Origin: CAYFPX01 sp964519895
GTDB lineage: Bacteria; Myxococcota_A; UBA796; CAJQPC01
Length of the DNA stretch: 64,000 nt
Assembly: GCA_964519895.1 (NCBI GenBank)
Contig: CAZFLE010000005.1
Location: 79,294-143,293, forward strand
Direction: 5' to 3'
In this document: positions 19,873 through 28,577 of the stretch, in pieces
How the letters are laid out: each line of letters opens with the position of its first letter
How positions within the stretch are numbered: position 1 is the first letter of the stretch
The notes under the pieces: model-generated
Databases searched by the model: none
The model's input: only the letters and a program-made list of their open reading frames with translations
What the model was told of the DNA's origin: nothing
Program-made: the position numbers and the translations under genes

Positions 19873-19935
19873 GATTCGACCTCCATCTAATTTGATGTTC
19901 GTCGAATCTTTAGGCCCACCTCCGCTCGCTGTCAA
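19873..19935 (-). promoter_or_regulatory. Promoter and operator of the ArsR gene
   Basis: On the minus strand a near-consensus sigma-70 promoter reads TTGACA (19935-19930), a 17-base spacer and TAAAGA (19912-19907). Overlapping the -10 and the leader is a perfect inverted repeat, GATTCGAC (19873-19880) and GTCGAATC (19901-19908). Nested inside it is CATC-N6-GATG (19884-19897), which resembles ArsR boxes. Binding here would block initiation, so autorepression is the natural reading. Confidence 0.75.
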
Positions 19936-20115
19936 GGTCAGGTGTCGTGAGGGCGCCCCCGACCGTCGTGGTCTGGGGCGCCCCGGCCACTACAGGAGCT
20001 GACAAGGGGTCAGGGGAGTCGGCTCCCGAGCGGCGCCGGCCGGCGACCCACGTCTCCAATGGGTGCGGCCACGCAACAGGTGTGCAGTGCCTGGGTCGCT
20101 GTTCACCCCGGAGAT

Positions 20116-20195
20116 GTCACGTTCCGTCACGGTGCCAGCGCAGATGCGGTGCAGGCCCCGATCCGCTACTCCGTGTCCAGGACACAGGAGGTGTC
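20116..20195 (+). promoter_or_regulatory. Repeats and RBS palindrome upstream of hydroquinone reductase
   Basis: The 323-base space between the ArsR and reductase genes carries GTCAC pentamers ten bases apart (20116-20120 and 20126-20130). It also carries a perfect palindrome GTGTCC-A-GGACAC (20173-20185). The second arm can alternatively pair with GTGTC at 20191-20195 across the AGGAG ribosome binding site (20186-20190). That places the RBS in a five-base loop directly before the ATG. The rest of the gap holds nothing I recognise. Confidence 0.4.
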
Positions 20196-21167
20196 ATGGG
20201 ACTGCTCGTCGAGGGCGTCTGGCACGATCGCTGGTACGAGACCCGCAGCACCGGCGGCCGCTTCGTTCGCTCGGACGCCCAATTTCGCGAGTCCGTCAGC
20301 GCTGGTGACGACACGGCCTTTGCCCCGGCGCCTGGGCGGTACCACCTCTACGCGGCCTGGGCCTGTCCCTGGGCCCACCGCACGCTGATCTTCCGCGCCC
20401 TCAAGGGCCTCCAGGACGTCGTGTCGGTCTCCATCGTCTCGCCGCTGATGCTGGACAAGGGCTGGTCCTTCGACGCGGACCACCCGGACACGCTGCTGGG
20501 CCACGACCAGCTCTCCCAGGTCTACGTCGCCGCCCAGGCCGACTACAGCGGCCGCGTGACCGTTCCCGTGCTCTGGGACACCCACACCCAGAGCATCGTG
20601 AACAACGAGTCCAGCGAGATCATCCGGATGTTCAACCGGGCCTTCGACGCCTGGGCCCAGCCGTGTCCGGACCTGTGCCCGGCCGAGCTCCTGCACGCCA
20701 TCGACGCGATCAACGAGCGCGTGTACCACCGGGTCAACAACGGGGTCTACCGGGCGGGCTTCGCCACCACCCAGCAGGCCTACGACGAGGCCGTGACCGC
20801 TCTGTTCGACGAGCTGGATCACCTGGACGCCCTGCTGGGTCAGCAACCCTGGCTCTGCGGCGACCGCATCACCGAAGCCGACTGGCGGCTCTTCCCCACG
20901 CTGCTCCGCTTCGACCCCGTCTACCACCACCACTTCAAGTGCAGCCGACGCCGCCTACGGGACTACCCCAACCTGTGGAGCCACACCCGGGCGCTCTACC
21001 AGGTCCCAGGCATCCGGGAGACCGTGAACCTGCCCGAGACGCGGCTGCACTACTTCGCCAGCCACGAGAGCATCAATCCGCACCGCATCGTGCCCATTGC
21101 GCCGGAGCTGGACCTGGAGGGGGCCCACGATCGACCGCGGTGGGATGCGGGGCTGACCGACCGCTAA
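20196..21167 (+). CDS. Glutathionyl-hydroquinone reductase (YqjG/ECM4, Xi-class GST)
   Basis: The ATG at 20196 follows a strong AGGAGG site, giving 323 residues, the usual family length. The catalytic Cys57 sits in the diagnostic CPWA motif (WACPWAHRT). The Xi-class signatures VPVLWD, NNESSEIIRMFN and the C-terminal RFDPVYHHHFKCS are present. The enzyme reduces glutathionyl-hydroquinones to hydroquinones using glutathione, which aids quinone detoxification in the cytoplasm. The next gene starts inside its stop codon (TAATG), so they form an operon. The RBS lies in a potential hairpin loop. Confidence 0.93.
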   Translation: MGLLVEGVWHDRWYETRSTGGRFVRSDAQFRESVSAGDDTAFAPAPGRYHLYAAWACPWAHRTLIFRALKGLQDVVSVSIVSPLMLDKGWSFDADHPDTLLGHDQLSQVYVAAQADYSGRVTVPVLWDTHTQSIVNNESSEIIRMFNRAFDAWAQPCPDLCPAELLHAIDAINERVYHRVNNGVYRAGFATTQQAYDEAVTALFDELDHLDALLGQQPWLCGDRITEADWRLFPTLLRFDPVYHHHFKCSRRRLRDYPNLWSHTRALYQVPGIRETVNLPETRLHYFASHESINPHRIVPIAPELDLEGAHDRPRWDAGLTDR

Positions 21168-21988
21168 TGGAAGCACGACGACTCGCCGGCGCCCTGGGGG
21201 CCGAGATCACCGGCGTCGACCTGACCGTTCCCCTCGACGGAGACCGCCGCCGTCGGCTGCAGGCGCTCCTGCTCGAACACCAGGTCATCTTCTTCCGGGA
21301 CCAGGACCTGGGCCCGGCCGCCCTGCGAGACCTGGCCCGCACCTTCGGCCCGCTGCAGACCCACCCGGCCTACGGCACCGTCGAAGGCATGCCCGAGGTG
21401 ATGGTGCTGGAGAGCACCGCCGACAGACCCAGCAAGATCGAGGTCTGGCACTCGGACATGACCTTCCGTCAGCACCCGCCGACAGCCACCGTGCTCCGCT
21501 CCGTCGTGGTGCCTCCGGTCGGCGGCGACACGCTCTTCGCCAGCATGACCGCGGCATTCCGGGGGCTCTCCTCGGGCATGCAGCGCTACCTGGAAGACCT
21601 GGTCGCGGTGCACGACTTCCGACAGGGCTTCCGGGAGAGCCTGGCCGAGCCCGGGGGCGCCGAGCGGCTGGCCGACGCCCTGCGGGACTACCCGCCGGTG
21701 CGTCACCCGGTGGTCCAGCGCCACCCGGAGACCGACGAGCCCGTGCTCTTCGTGAACGGACTCTTCACCACACACATCGAGGACCTGCCTCCCCTGGAGA
21801 GCGACGCGGTGCTCCGGTTCCTGGTCCGCCACGCGGTGTCCCCGGAGTACACCTGCCGCTTCCACTGGCGGCCCCACAGCGTGGCGATCTGGGACAACCG
21901 CAGCACCCAGCACAAGCCGGTGAACGACTTCTTCCCAGCAACCCGCCGACTGCACCGGGTGGTGAGCGAGGGGGACCGGCCCTACTGA
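21167..21988 (+). CDS. TauD/TfdA-family Fe(II)/2-oxoglutarate dioxygenase
   Basis: The 273-residue protein matches the TauD/TfdA family. The facial triad is His95-x-Asp97 (WHSDMTF) and His249 (TQHKPVNDF), with the 2-oxoglutarate-binding Arg near 260-264. The N-terminal GAEITGVDLTVPL is typical. Members hydroxylate taurine, 2,4-D, sulfonates or other small acids, and the substrate cannot be predicted here. It overlaps the hydroquinone reductase by one base, which suggests a shared role in processing aromatic or sulfonated compounds. Confidence 0.92.
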   Translation: MEARRLAGALGAEITGVDLTVPLDGDRRRRLQALLLEHQVIFFRDQDLGPAALRDLARTFGPLQTHPAYGTVEGMPEVMVLESTADRPSKIEVWHSDMTFRQHPPTATVLRSVVVPPVGGDTLFASMTAAFRGLSSGMQRYLEDLVAVHDFRQGFRESLAEPGGAERLADALRDYPPVRHPVVQRHPETDEPVLFVNGLFTTHIEDLPPLESDAVLRFLVRHAVSPEYTCRFHWRPHSVAIWDNRSTQHKPVNDFFPATRRLHRVVSEGDRPY

Positions 21989-22062
21989 CTTGACTGGGGA
22001 GGGGTTAGCCGGACCCCGATGCGTCCCGACCCCACCCTGGCTCGGCCCCGACAGGCCGCCCA

Positions 22063-23472
22063 GTGACCTTCATCCAGGTCGAATTCCTGGTCCTGATGGC
22101 CGTCGTCTTCGGGGCCTACTGGACGGTCCGGAATCGGGTGGCGCAGAACCTCATCCTGGTCGCCACGAGCACCCTGTTCTACGGCTGGGTGCACCCCTGG
22201 TTCCTGTGGCTGCTCTACGGCTCCGCGACCCTCGACTACTTCTGCGGCCGGGCGATGCGCCGCTGGCCAGAGCGCAAGAAGCGCTTCTTGATGCTCAGCC
22301 TGACCGGCAACCTGGGCCTGCTCGGCACGTTCAAGTACTGCGACTTCTTCATCGAGAACATCATCGCGGCGCTGGACGTGCTCGGCCTGCAGACCAACCT
22401 CCACACCCTGGGCATCTTCCTGCCCGTCGGCATCTCGTTCTACACGTTCCAGACCATGAGCTACACGATCGACGTGTACCGGGGCCAGGTCGAACCCCGG
22501 AAGAATTTCCTGGACTACGTCGTGTTCGTGAGCTTCTTCCCGCAGCTCGTGGCCGGCCCAGTCGAGCGCGCCAAGAACCTGCTCAAGCAGGTCGAGCAGG
22601 CGCGGGTCTTCGAGCTCCAGGCCGTGCGCTCGGGCTTCGCCCTGGCGCTCTGGGGGGCCACCAAAAAGGTCTGCATCGCCGACACCGTGGCGCCCTACGT
22701 CGACAAGATCTTCACCCTGACCGACCCGTCGGGTCCTCTGATCTGGGCTGCGACCCTGGGCTTCGCCATCCAGATCCTGGCCGACTTCTCCGGGTACACG
22801 GACATCGCCCGGGGCATCGCGCGCATGCTCGGATTCGAGCTGGTGGAGAACTTCAAGCACCCCTACATGGCCCGGAACCCGTCCGAGTTCTGGCGCCGCT
22901 GGCACGTGTCCTTCTCGACCTGGATCCGGGACTACCTGTACATCCCCCTGGGGGGCTCACGCGGCGGCTTCGCCAACATGACCCGCGCCACCTTTGCCGC
23001 GATGCTGATCTCAGGCCTGTGGCACGGCGCCGCGTGGACCTTCGTGCTCTGGGGCGCCTTCCACGCGGCTCTGCTCACCGGCTATCGGCTGGTCGTGCCC
23101 CGCATTCCCCAGGCCTGGAAGGCCTTGCCGGGGTCCCGGGCGGTGGCGATCGGCATCATGTTCGGCTTCACCAACGTGGGCTGGCTGATCTTCCGAGAGA
23201 CGGACATCGATCGCCTGCTGCACTACTTCACCCTGAGTCCCTTCGCGGCGACCCCGGCCGAGTGGTCCGCCACCGGCGTCATGCTGGCGATCTGCGCTGC
23301 CACCGGGGCACCGCTGGTCCTGGCGCTCGTGCTCCAGAAGCGCGTCCTCCCGAACCTGCAACAGAGCCGCTGGTACCTGCCCGTGCAGACCACCCTCTGG
23401 GCCGCGTTCGCGATGGCGATCCTGACCTTTGTCCGCACCACGTCCAATGACTTCATCTACTTCCAGTTCTAG
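22063..23472 (+). CDS. MBOAT family O-acyltransferase (AlgI-like)
   Basis: This 469-residue polytopic membrane protein carries AlgI/DltB-like signatures. These are SFFPQLVAGPVERA near 165-178, FWRRWHVSFSTWIRDYLYIPLGG near 277-299, and the catalytic-His region LISGLWHGAAWTFVLWG near 312-328. The family transfers acyl (usually acetyl) groups across the inner membrane to extracytoplasmic polysaccharides. The next gene overlaps its last 26 bases and encodes a periplasmic SGNH-hydrolase-like partner, which is the classic arrangement. The start is GTG. Nearby rhamnose and glycosyltransferase genes fit surface-glycan modification. Confidence 0.93.
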   Translation: MTFIQVEFLVLMAVVFGAYWTVRNRVAQNLILVATSTLFYGWVHPWFLWLLYGSATLDYFCGRAMRRWPERKKRFLMLSLTGNLGLLGTFKYCDFFIENIIAALDVLGLQTNLHTLGIFLPVGISFYTFQTMSYTIDVYRGQVEPRKNFLDYVVFVSFFPQLVAGPVERAKNLLKQVEQARVFELQAVRSGFALALWGATKKVCIADTVAPYVDKIFTLTDPSGPLIWAATLGFAIQILADFSGYTDIARGIARMLGFELVENFKHPYMARNPSEFWRRWHVSFSTWIRDYLYIPLGGSRGGFANMTRATFAAMLISGLWHGAAWTFVLWGAFHAALLTGYRLVVPRIPQAWKALPGSRAVAIGIMFGFTNVGWLIFRETDIDRLLHYFTLSPFAATPAEWSATGVMLAICAATGAPLVLALVLQKRVLPNLQQSRWYLPVQTTLWAAFAMAILTFVRTTSNDFIYFQF

Positions 23473-25918
23473 CCCCCTGAGCTGGGTCCTGGCGGTGCTG
23501 GGACCGGTGGTCCTGGTCGGGGTCACCCTGGGTCTGCTGGCCCAGGACATGACGCCCAGGATCCAGGCCAGTGGCAGTGGCGCCCTGGCCATGGACCAGC
23601 TCATGCGCGACAACGACCCCCAGGTCGTCGTGATCGGCAATTCACTCACGATGCAGGGCATCCACCGAGGGGTGCTCAAGAAACAGCTCGGCCTGAAGGG
23701 CAACGTGGTCACCCTGGCCGTCCAGGGCTCCGCGGCGCCCACCTGGTACGCCCTGCTCGCCAATCGGGTCTACGCCGAAGGCTATCGGCCAGAGCTGGTG
23801 ATCATCGCCAACCCCCTGTCTCGGGTGCTGACCCTCGATCTGCCGGGGGAACGAGACCGGGAGCGGCTCGAGGAGCACATGTCCGCCCACGAGCCCGTGC
23901 TCTGGCGCAAGGTCTTCGGTCGCGAGGACGCCGGCGGTGCCCTGGGCCGGATCCGCGTGAACCGCATGCGGGTGCGGGACCGGATCCTGGAGTGGGTGAA
24001 GTACGGACTGGCCCCCGACCGGGACCAGGCCACGGCGGACATGGAGGAGGTCTTCGGCAAGGACGGCGCCAACACCGACCTGGCGCTCTACAAGCGCGTG
24101 ATCCCCGTGGTGGAGAACGAGCAGCTCGAGGTGGCCCAGGCGCGCACCACCGACCTGGCGAACACCCTGGTGCCCGATCTGTTGGCGCTGGCCGCCGCCC
24201 ACGACAGCCGCATCGCCTTCGCCAGGCTGCCCGTGTCGACGTCGGTCCGGCTGTCCTGGCCCGTGCCGCCCCAGGACGTGCAGAGGCCCTTCGTGGCCGC
24301 CCTGAACAGCGCCGGCGCTGGCTACATCGACCTGTCCCAGACCCCGACCATCCAGGACAGCGACTTCCGGGACGGCCTGCACCTGTCGGCTCCTGGCGCA
24401 CGCCGCCTCACCCAGGAGCTCGCCAGTGCGCTGCTCGAGCAGGGTGCGCTGTCGGACGAGGGCTTTGCGCCCGCGCCCCTGCCCCTCCCTGCTCCTGTCG
24501 TGACCCGTCACGGCGCAGGCCCCGACCTGCCCTCGCTCGGTCGGCCCCGGGCGACCCGGTACGACTGTCGCGTCCGACTCGGACTGCGGGGTCTCGACGA
24601 GATCTCCGACGAGTGGCTGTCTGCCATCGGCGCGGGCCAGGCCTCGCCGCTCGAGGTCCGGGTCGACGACCGCGCCCTGGCGGGGCACGTCAGCGCGCGG
24701 TTCATGGGCGAGGGCTGCACGGGCCAGTTCTTCCACGCGAGGGCCAAGGTCCTGGTCTCGCTGCCCGAAGGATCGACTGACGAGACCGCCACCTTTGCCG
24801 TCGGGCTCTCAGAACAGCTCCCCCTGCCTGTCGTCGACCGAAGCTCGGTGAGAGGCTCAGAGGCGCAACGTTCCACGGACGCCTGGTGGGTCTACCCGGA
24901 CACCGAGCTCCGGCTGCAGTTCAGCGGGCTCGACCCCGGACCGCTGGCCGTCGACCTGAGCGCCTATGCGCTGGTGGCGCCCGCCGACCGGATCAGCGTC
25001 GACGTCTCGGGGGAAACCGCCAACGTCCAGGCCCACGGGGGCCTGGTCTTCGCGACCCACGAGCTCGAGCAGGAGGGCCGCACAGCCGAGTTCGTCGTCC
25101 GCTCTCCTGCAGACGGGCCCTACCTGCTCCTGCGATCGGTCAGCCTGACGATGGACGGCCGCGCGACCACCGTGCTGGGGACCCACGGCGGCACCGTCGA
25201 GTCCTGGCGATTCCTGGGCGTCCAGGGAAGTCCCCTGAGCCACGAGCTGGTCGCCTCGGCGGACGGCTCGCTGGCTCTGGGGCCGCCGGTGCAAGAGGCC
25301 GACGGCCTCCAGGTCCTCCCCCTGGTCGACTCGGCGCTGGCCCCGGCGCTGGCCGCAGCCAGTGTCACCCACCGACCCAAGGCGGCCCGCCGGCGCGGGT
25401 GCACGGTGGTGTCCTTGGTGGGCGACGGACAGCCCCTCGACCGACCGGCTCACACGATCTCCTCCGTGCGCACCGGACCCGGGCCGGCCTGGGTGCACTT
25501 CGCCGACGGGCTGCTGGTCCGCGCCCAGGGCACACCCCGCTACACCGCCCAGCTCGAGCCCGACCGTCGGTGCGCGTCGTCGTGGTGGGTCTACCCGGGG
25601 GACCACCTGGCTCTGAGCCCCAAGACGGCGGCGCCACTGATCGCCGGCGGCAGTGTGCTGGCCCTCGACGCCAAGGTCGTCGGCGACGCCGCCGCGGACC
25701 AGAGCGTGCGGGTCCGCCTGACCGCCGACGACACCGTGCGCGTGGACACCGCGGTGGCCCTGACAGCGCTCTCCAGCGGCACCGTGCGGCTGCCCCTGGA
25801 GCCCGCCCTGGCCCCGTCGCCTGGGTCCCTGATGCTCGAGATCCAGTCGGCACCCGGCCTGCCCTTCGTGCTGCTCACCTCGGCCGCTGTCGAGCTGGAT
25901 CGGACCGCCGAGCCCTAG
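23447..25918 (+). CDS. Membrane-anchored SGNH-hydrolase-like protein, MBOAT partner
   Basis: From ATG 23447 the protein has 823 residues and overlaps the MBOAT gene by 26 bases. An N-terminal signal anchor lies at about 12-33. An SGNH domain follows, with block I VVVIGNSLT (Ser66) and block V DGLH near 308-311 after a long helical insertion. Residues about 360-823 are Pro- and Asp-rich beta structure with a repeated WW-VYPxxxLxLxxxG pattern near residues 480 and 715, perhaps carbohydrate-binding jelly rolls. By analogy with AlgX or PatB it would accept acetyl groups in the periplasm and place them on a glycan. The C-terminal part is unfamiliar to me. A GTG at 23429 is an alternative start. 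Confidence 0.8.
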   Translation: MTSSTSSSSPLSWVLAVLGPVVLVGVTLGLLAQDMTPRIQASGSGALAMDQLMRDNDPQVVVIGNSLTMQGIHRGVLKKQLGLKGNVVTLAVQGSAAPTWYALLANRVYAEGYRPELVIIANPLSRVLTLDLPGERDRERLEEHMSAHEPVLWRKVFGREDAGGALGRIRVNRMRVRDRILEWVKYGLAPDRDQATADMEEVFGKDGANTDLALYKRVIPVVENEQLEVAQARTTDLANTLVPDLLALAAAHDSRIAFARLPVSTSVRLSWPVPPQDVQRPFVAALNSAGAGYIDLSQTPTIQDSDFRDGLHLSAPGARRLTQELASALLEQGALSDEGFAPAPLPLPAPVVTRHGAGPDLPSLGRPRATRYDCRVRLGLRGLDEISDEWLSAIGAGQASPLEVRVDDRALAGHVSARFMGEGCTGQFFHARAKVLVSLPEGSTDETATFAVGLSEQLPLPVVDRSSVRGSEAQRSTDAWWVYPDTELRLQFSGLDPGPLAVDLSAYALVAPADRISVDVSGETANVQAHGGLVFATHELEQEGRTAEFVVRSPADGPYLLLRSVSLTMDGRATTVLGTHGGTVESWRFLGVQGSPLSHELVASADGSLALGPPVQEADGLQVLPLVDSALAPALAAASVTHRPKAARRRGCTVVSLVGDGQPLDRPAHTISSVRTGPGPAWVHFADGLLVRAQGTPRYTAQLEPDRRCASSWWVYPGDHLALSPKTAAPLIAGGSVLALDAKVVGDAAADQSVRVRLTADDTVRVDTAVALTALSSGTVRLPLEPALAPSPGSLMLEIQSAPGLPFVLLTSAAVELDRTAEP

Positions 25919-25935
25919 CTAGCCGGTGTCCGCCG

Positions 25936-26784
25936 CTACTCCGGGCACTTCCAGTGCTGTCGCAAGAACGCGAAGTGCCGAGGGTAGAGCTGCGCGTCGT
26001 CCCAGTTGATGCGCATCAGCGAGTTCTCCTCGCCGATGAGCCGGTCGGGGTCGTCCTCGTCTTCGTACTCGTCGTTCAGCCCCAGGTGGTGGCCGATCTC
26101 GTGGGCGATGACCAGGTCTTCCTCGGCCGTGAAGAACGTGCCCGAGTCACTGTGGCCCTCGCCGTCCACGACGGTGACGTGGGTGTGGCCGTCCTCGGAC
26201 ACGAAGTCCAGGTCCAGGGCGATCTTCTCGTCCTCGCTGGTCCAGGTCTCCTCGACGAACTTCTCCCAGCGCCCCTCCATCTCCGGGTCCCGGTGGCCTT
26301 CGATCTGGACCTTGAGGTGGATGTTCAGGGTGCCATCCGGGTCCATGCGCATGTCGAAGGCGACGTCTTGCCAGTACACGCCGTCGCTGCTCTCATAGGC
26401 CACGCTCGCGGTCTTGGCGCCGCCGTCGAAGGCCTCGTCCTCGTTGTCCCCGATCCCGTCGCAGTCGGAGTCCCGGGTCTCGTCGGGGTCGTCTGGGAAG
26501 GCGTCGAGCTGGTCGCCGACCCCATCGCCGTCGGTGTCGTCCCAGGTGCGCTCGTCGTTGGGGAAGGCGTCGTCGCTGTTCACGTAGCCGTCGCCGTCGT
26601 TGTCGCCGTCGGGATCGTCGAAGGCATCGCCGTCGATCTGGTCCTGGGCATCGCCCCGGGGTGGCGCCGGCTTGGCCAGCGCATTGCCCAGCTCGGGCAC
26701 GACGCCGGCCGCCCCGGGCACGCAGCCGTTGGGGCTGTGGGCCTGGGCCGGCGAGAGCGCGAGTGCGAGCAGGGCGAAGAGCAC
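25936..26784 (-). CDS. Secreted metzincin-like metalloprotease with TSP3 calcium repeats
   Basis: The protein has 282 residues, and a signal peptide is probably cleaved after SPAQA (residue 15). Residues about 45-120 are thrombospondin type-3-like Asp repeats (DGDNDGDGY, DTDGDGVGD, DSDCDGIGD). The catalytic domain has HEIGHHLGLND (228-238), a metzincin-like HExxHxxGxxD zinc site, and a following NSLM sequence suitable as a Met-turn. A Ca-stabilised secreted Zn protease is expected. It is divergent from the CPBP gene and convergent with the SGNH gene. Small size and Asp in place of the third His resemble snapalysin-type or myxobacterial enzymes. Confidence 0.82.
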   Translation of the reverse strand: MLFALLALALSPAQAHSPNGCVPGAAGVVPELGNALAKPAPPRGDAQDQIDGDAFDDPDGDNDGDGYVNSDDAFPNDERTWDDTDGDGVGDQLDAFPDDPDETRDSDCDGIGDNEDEAFDGGAKTASVAYESSDGVYWQDVAFDMRMDPDGTLNIHLKVQIEGHRDPEMEGRWEKFVEETWTSEDEKIALDLDFVSEDGHTHVTVVDGEGHSDSGTFFTAEEDLVIAHEIGHHLGLNDEYEDEDDPDRLIGEENSLMRINWDDAQLYPRHFAFLRQHWKCPE

Positions 26785-26933
26785 GGTCGCCCGGGCCCCA
26801 CAGCAAGGACCGGGCCAGCGACCGGCCGCAGACCCAGGCCGCTCCGCCGGGGCTGCGACCCGACATGTGGGGGATCGATCCCACAGGTGCGACCGCAGCG
26901 TCGCGGGCCGGTTGCTCGGGATACACGCCCGCC

Positions 26934-28568
26934 GTGTCCCGCACCGACAAGATCCTGGCCGTGCTCGCGGTGCTCTGTGCTGGCCTCATCATGGTCGCGC
27001 TGCCGCAGCTGTGGCCGCTTCCGGACATGGATCTGGACGTCGACCGCGACACGCTCATCGCCGACGGCCGGGCCTTCTTGACCGAGCGCGGCTTCGACGT
27101 GGCCCAGGCCCAGGCCGTCGCCAAGTTGCGCGTGGACCCGATCGACCTGGACTACGTCGAGGAGAATTTCTCGCGGGAAGAGGTCCAGGGGCTGATCCGC
27201 GAGGGCGCCAAGCTGTACTGGTACGAGGTCCTGTTCAAGCAGCAGGGCACCAAGGTGAGCTGGCGGGTCGACGTACAGCCCAACATCGGCGTGGTCGCGT
27301 GGCGCAAGGCGGTCCAGGACGACCAGCGGGGCGCAAAGCTCACCCTGGACGAGGCCCGTGAGGTGGCCAAGGCGGCCGTGCGTGAGGGCATGAACGTCGA
27401 TCCCGACGACTTCCGCGAGGTCTCGGCGTCCAGCACCAACCGGGGCTCCCGCAAGGACCACGTCATCACCTGGCGACGGCGGGTCTCCAAGTCCCCCAGG
27501 CTCGACGAGCGGCTCAGCGTCAGCGTGCGCGGCGACGAGGTGAGCTTCGCCGGCCGAGAATTCGAGATCCCCGCCCAGGCCCGCCGGGACATGAAGGCCG
27601 CACAGGCCCCCCGCAAGCTGTTGGAGGCCGTGGGCTTCACCATGCTGGCGCTCGGGGCTGTCACGGCGTTCCTGGTGTTCCTGGGTCGCCTCCAGGAGGG
27701 CAAGGTCAAGCTGACCGGCGCCCTGCGCTGGACGGCGGTGGTTGCGGTCTGCCTGTTCGCGACCAGCGTGCTGCGCCAGGCGTGGCTGTTCAGCATGTGG
27801 GAGACCCTGTGGCCCCGCTGGGTCTCGGACACCGTCGAGCTGCTCCAGTACCACGTGCACATGGCCTGGGTCTTCATCGTGATCCTGGCGGTGATCGCGG
27901 CGGGCGACGCCGTGGATCGCGAAGCCGGTCACAACCGCGGGGAGTCCCTGTGGCTCCTGTCGGCGGGCCGGCTGAACCACCCCAAGGTCGCGGCCGCGTC
28001 GGCCCGTGGATTCGCGGTGGGCCTGATCTGCGGACTGGTCCTGGCGGTGGTGATCGGGCTCGAGGTCTGGGCCACCGACGGTCGCATCGATCTGCAGCCG
28101 CGCTTCTACTTCATGACCGTGCTCAACGCGGCGTCGCCGGCGCTGATGAGCTTGCTGATCTTCCTGCCCATCGCCATGGGCGAGGAGATCGGCTACCGGC
28201 TGTTCCTGGGCACCTACCTGGAGTCCCGGACCGGCCGTCGCTGGCTGGCGATCCTGGTCCCGGCGTTGATCTACGGCATCGTGCACACCAACTTCAGCTT
28301 CCTGCCGCCAGAGCACCCCTGGTGGGGCCGCGCCGTCGCCATGACCGCCATCGGCGTGGTCTGGGGCTGGGCCTTCTTCCGCTTCGACGCCTTGACCGTG
28401 GTGCTGTCCCACTGGACCGCCGACCTGTTCATCTACAACTGGCCCCGGCTGGCGTCCGACAACCCGGTCACCGTGGCCGTGACGGTGGCGACGCTGCTCG
28501 TCCCCTTGCTGCCCGTGGCCGCCTGGGCGGTCTCGCGGCGCGTGGCCCGGCCCGTGGCCACCGGATAG
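26934..28568 (+). CDS. CPBP-family (Rce1-like) intramembrane metalloprotease
   Basis: Starting at GTG 26934, the protein has 544 residues. An N-terminal membrane anchor is followed by a soluble region of about 200 residues and then by several membrane helices. The conserved CPBP glutamates and Arg lie in GEEIGYRLF near 416-423. The second motif His is in GIVHTNF near 450 and the third in SHWTADLF near 493. CPBP proteins are Rce1-like intramembrane proteases used in prenyl-protein or bacteriocin-related processing. The large N-terminal extracytoplasmic domain is longer than usual. An upstream in-frame ATG at 26866 is less likely. It leads a run of sugar-nucleotide genes. Confidence 0.85.
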   Translation: MSRTDKILAVLAVLCAGLIMVALPQLWPLPDMDLDVDRDTLIADGRAFLTERGFDVAQAQAVAKLRVDPIDLDYVEENFSREEVQGLIREGAKLYWYEVLFKQQGTKVSWRVDVQPNIGVVAWRKAVQDDQRGAKLTLDEAREVAKAAVREGMNVDPDDFREVSASSTNRGSRKDHVITWRRRVSKSPRLDERLSVSVRGDEVSFAGREFEIPAQARRDMKAAQAPRKLLEAVGFTMLALGAVTAFLVFLGRLQEGKVKLTGALRWTAVVAVCLFATSVLRQAWLFSMWETLWPRWVSDTVELLQYHVHMAWVFIVILAVIAAGDAVDREAGHNRGESLWLLSAGRLNHPKVAAASARGFAVGLICGLVLAVVIGLEVWATDGRIDLQPRFYFMTVLNAASPALMSLLIFLPIAMGEEIGYRLFLGTYLESRTGRRWLAILVPALIYGIVHTNFSFLPPEHPWWGRAVAMTAIGVVWGWAFFRFDALTVVLSHWTADLFIYNWPRLASDNPVTVAVTVATLLVPLLPVAAWAVSRRVARPVATG

Positions 28569-28577
28569 CGAACCGCC

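Noticed and set aside
19947..20195. N-terminal extension of the hydroquinone reductase frame
   Set aside because: The extension is Arg/Cys-rich with no family similarity. The strong AGGAGG site lies directly before ATG 20196.
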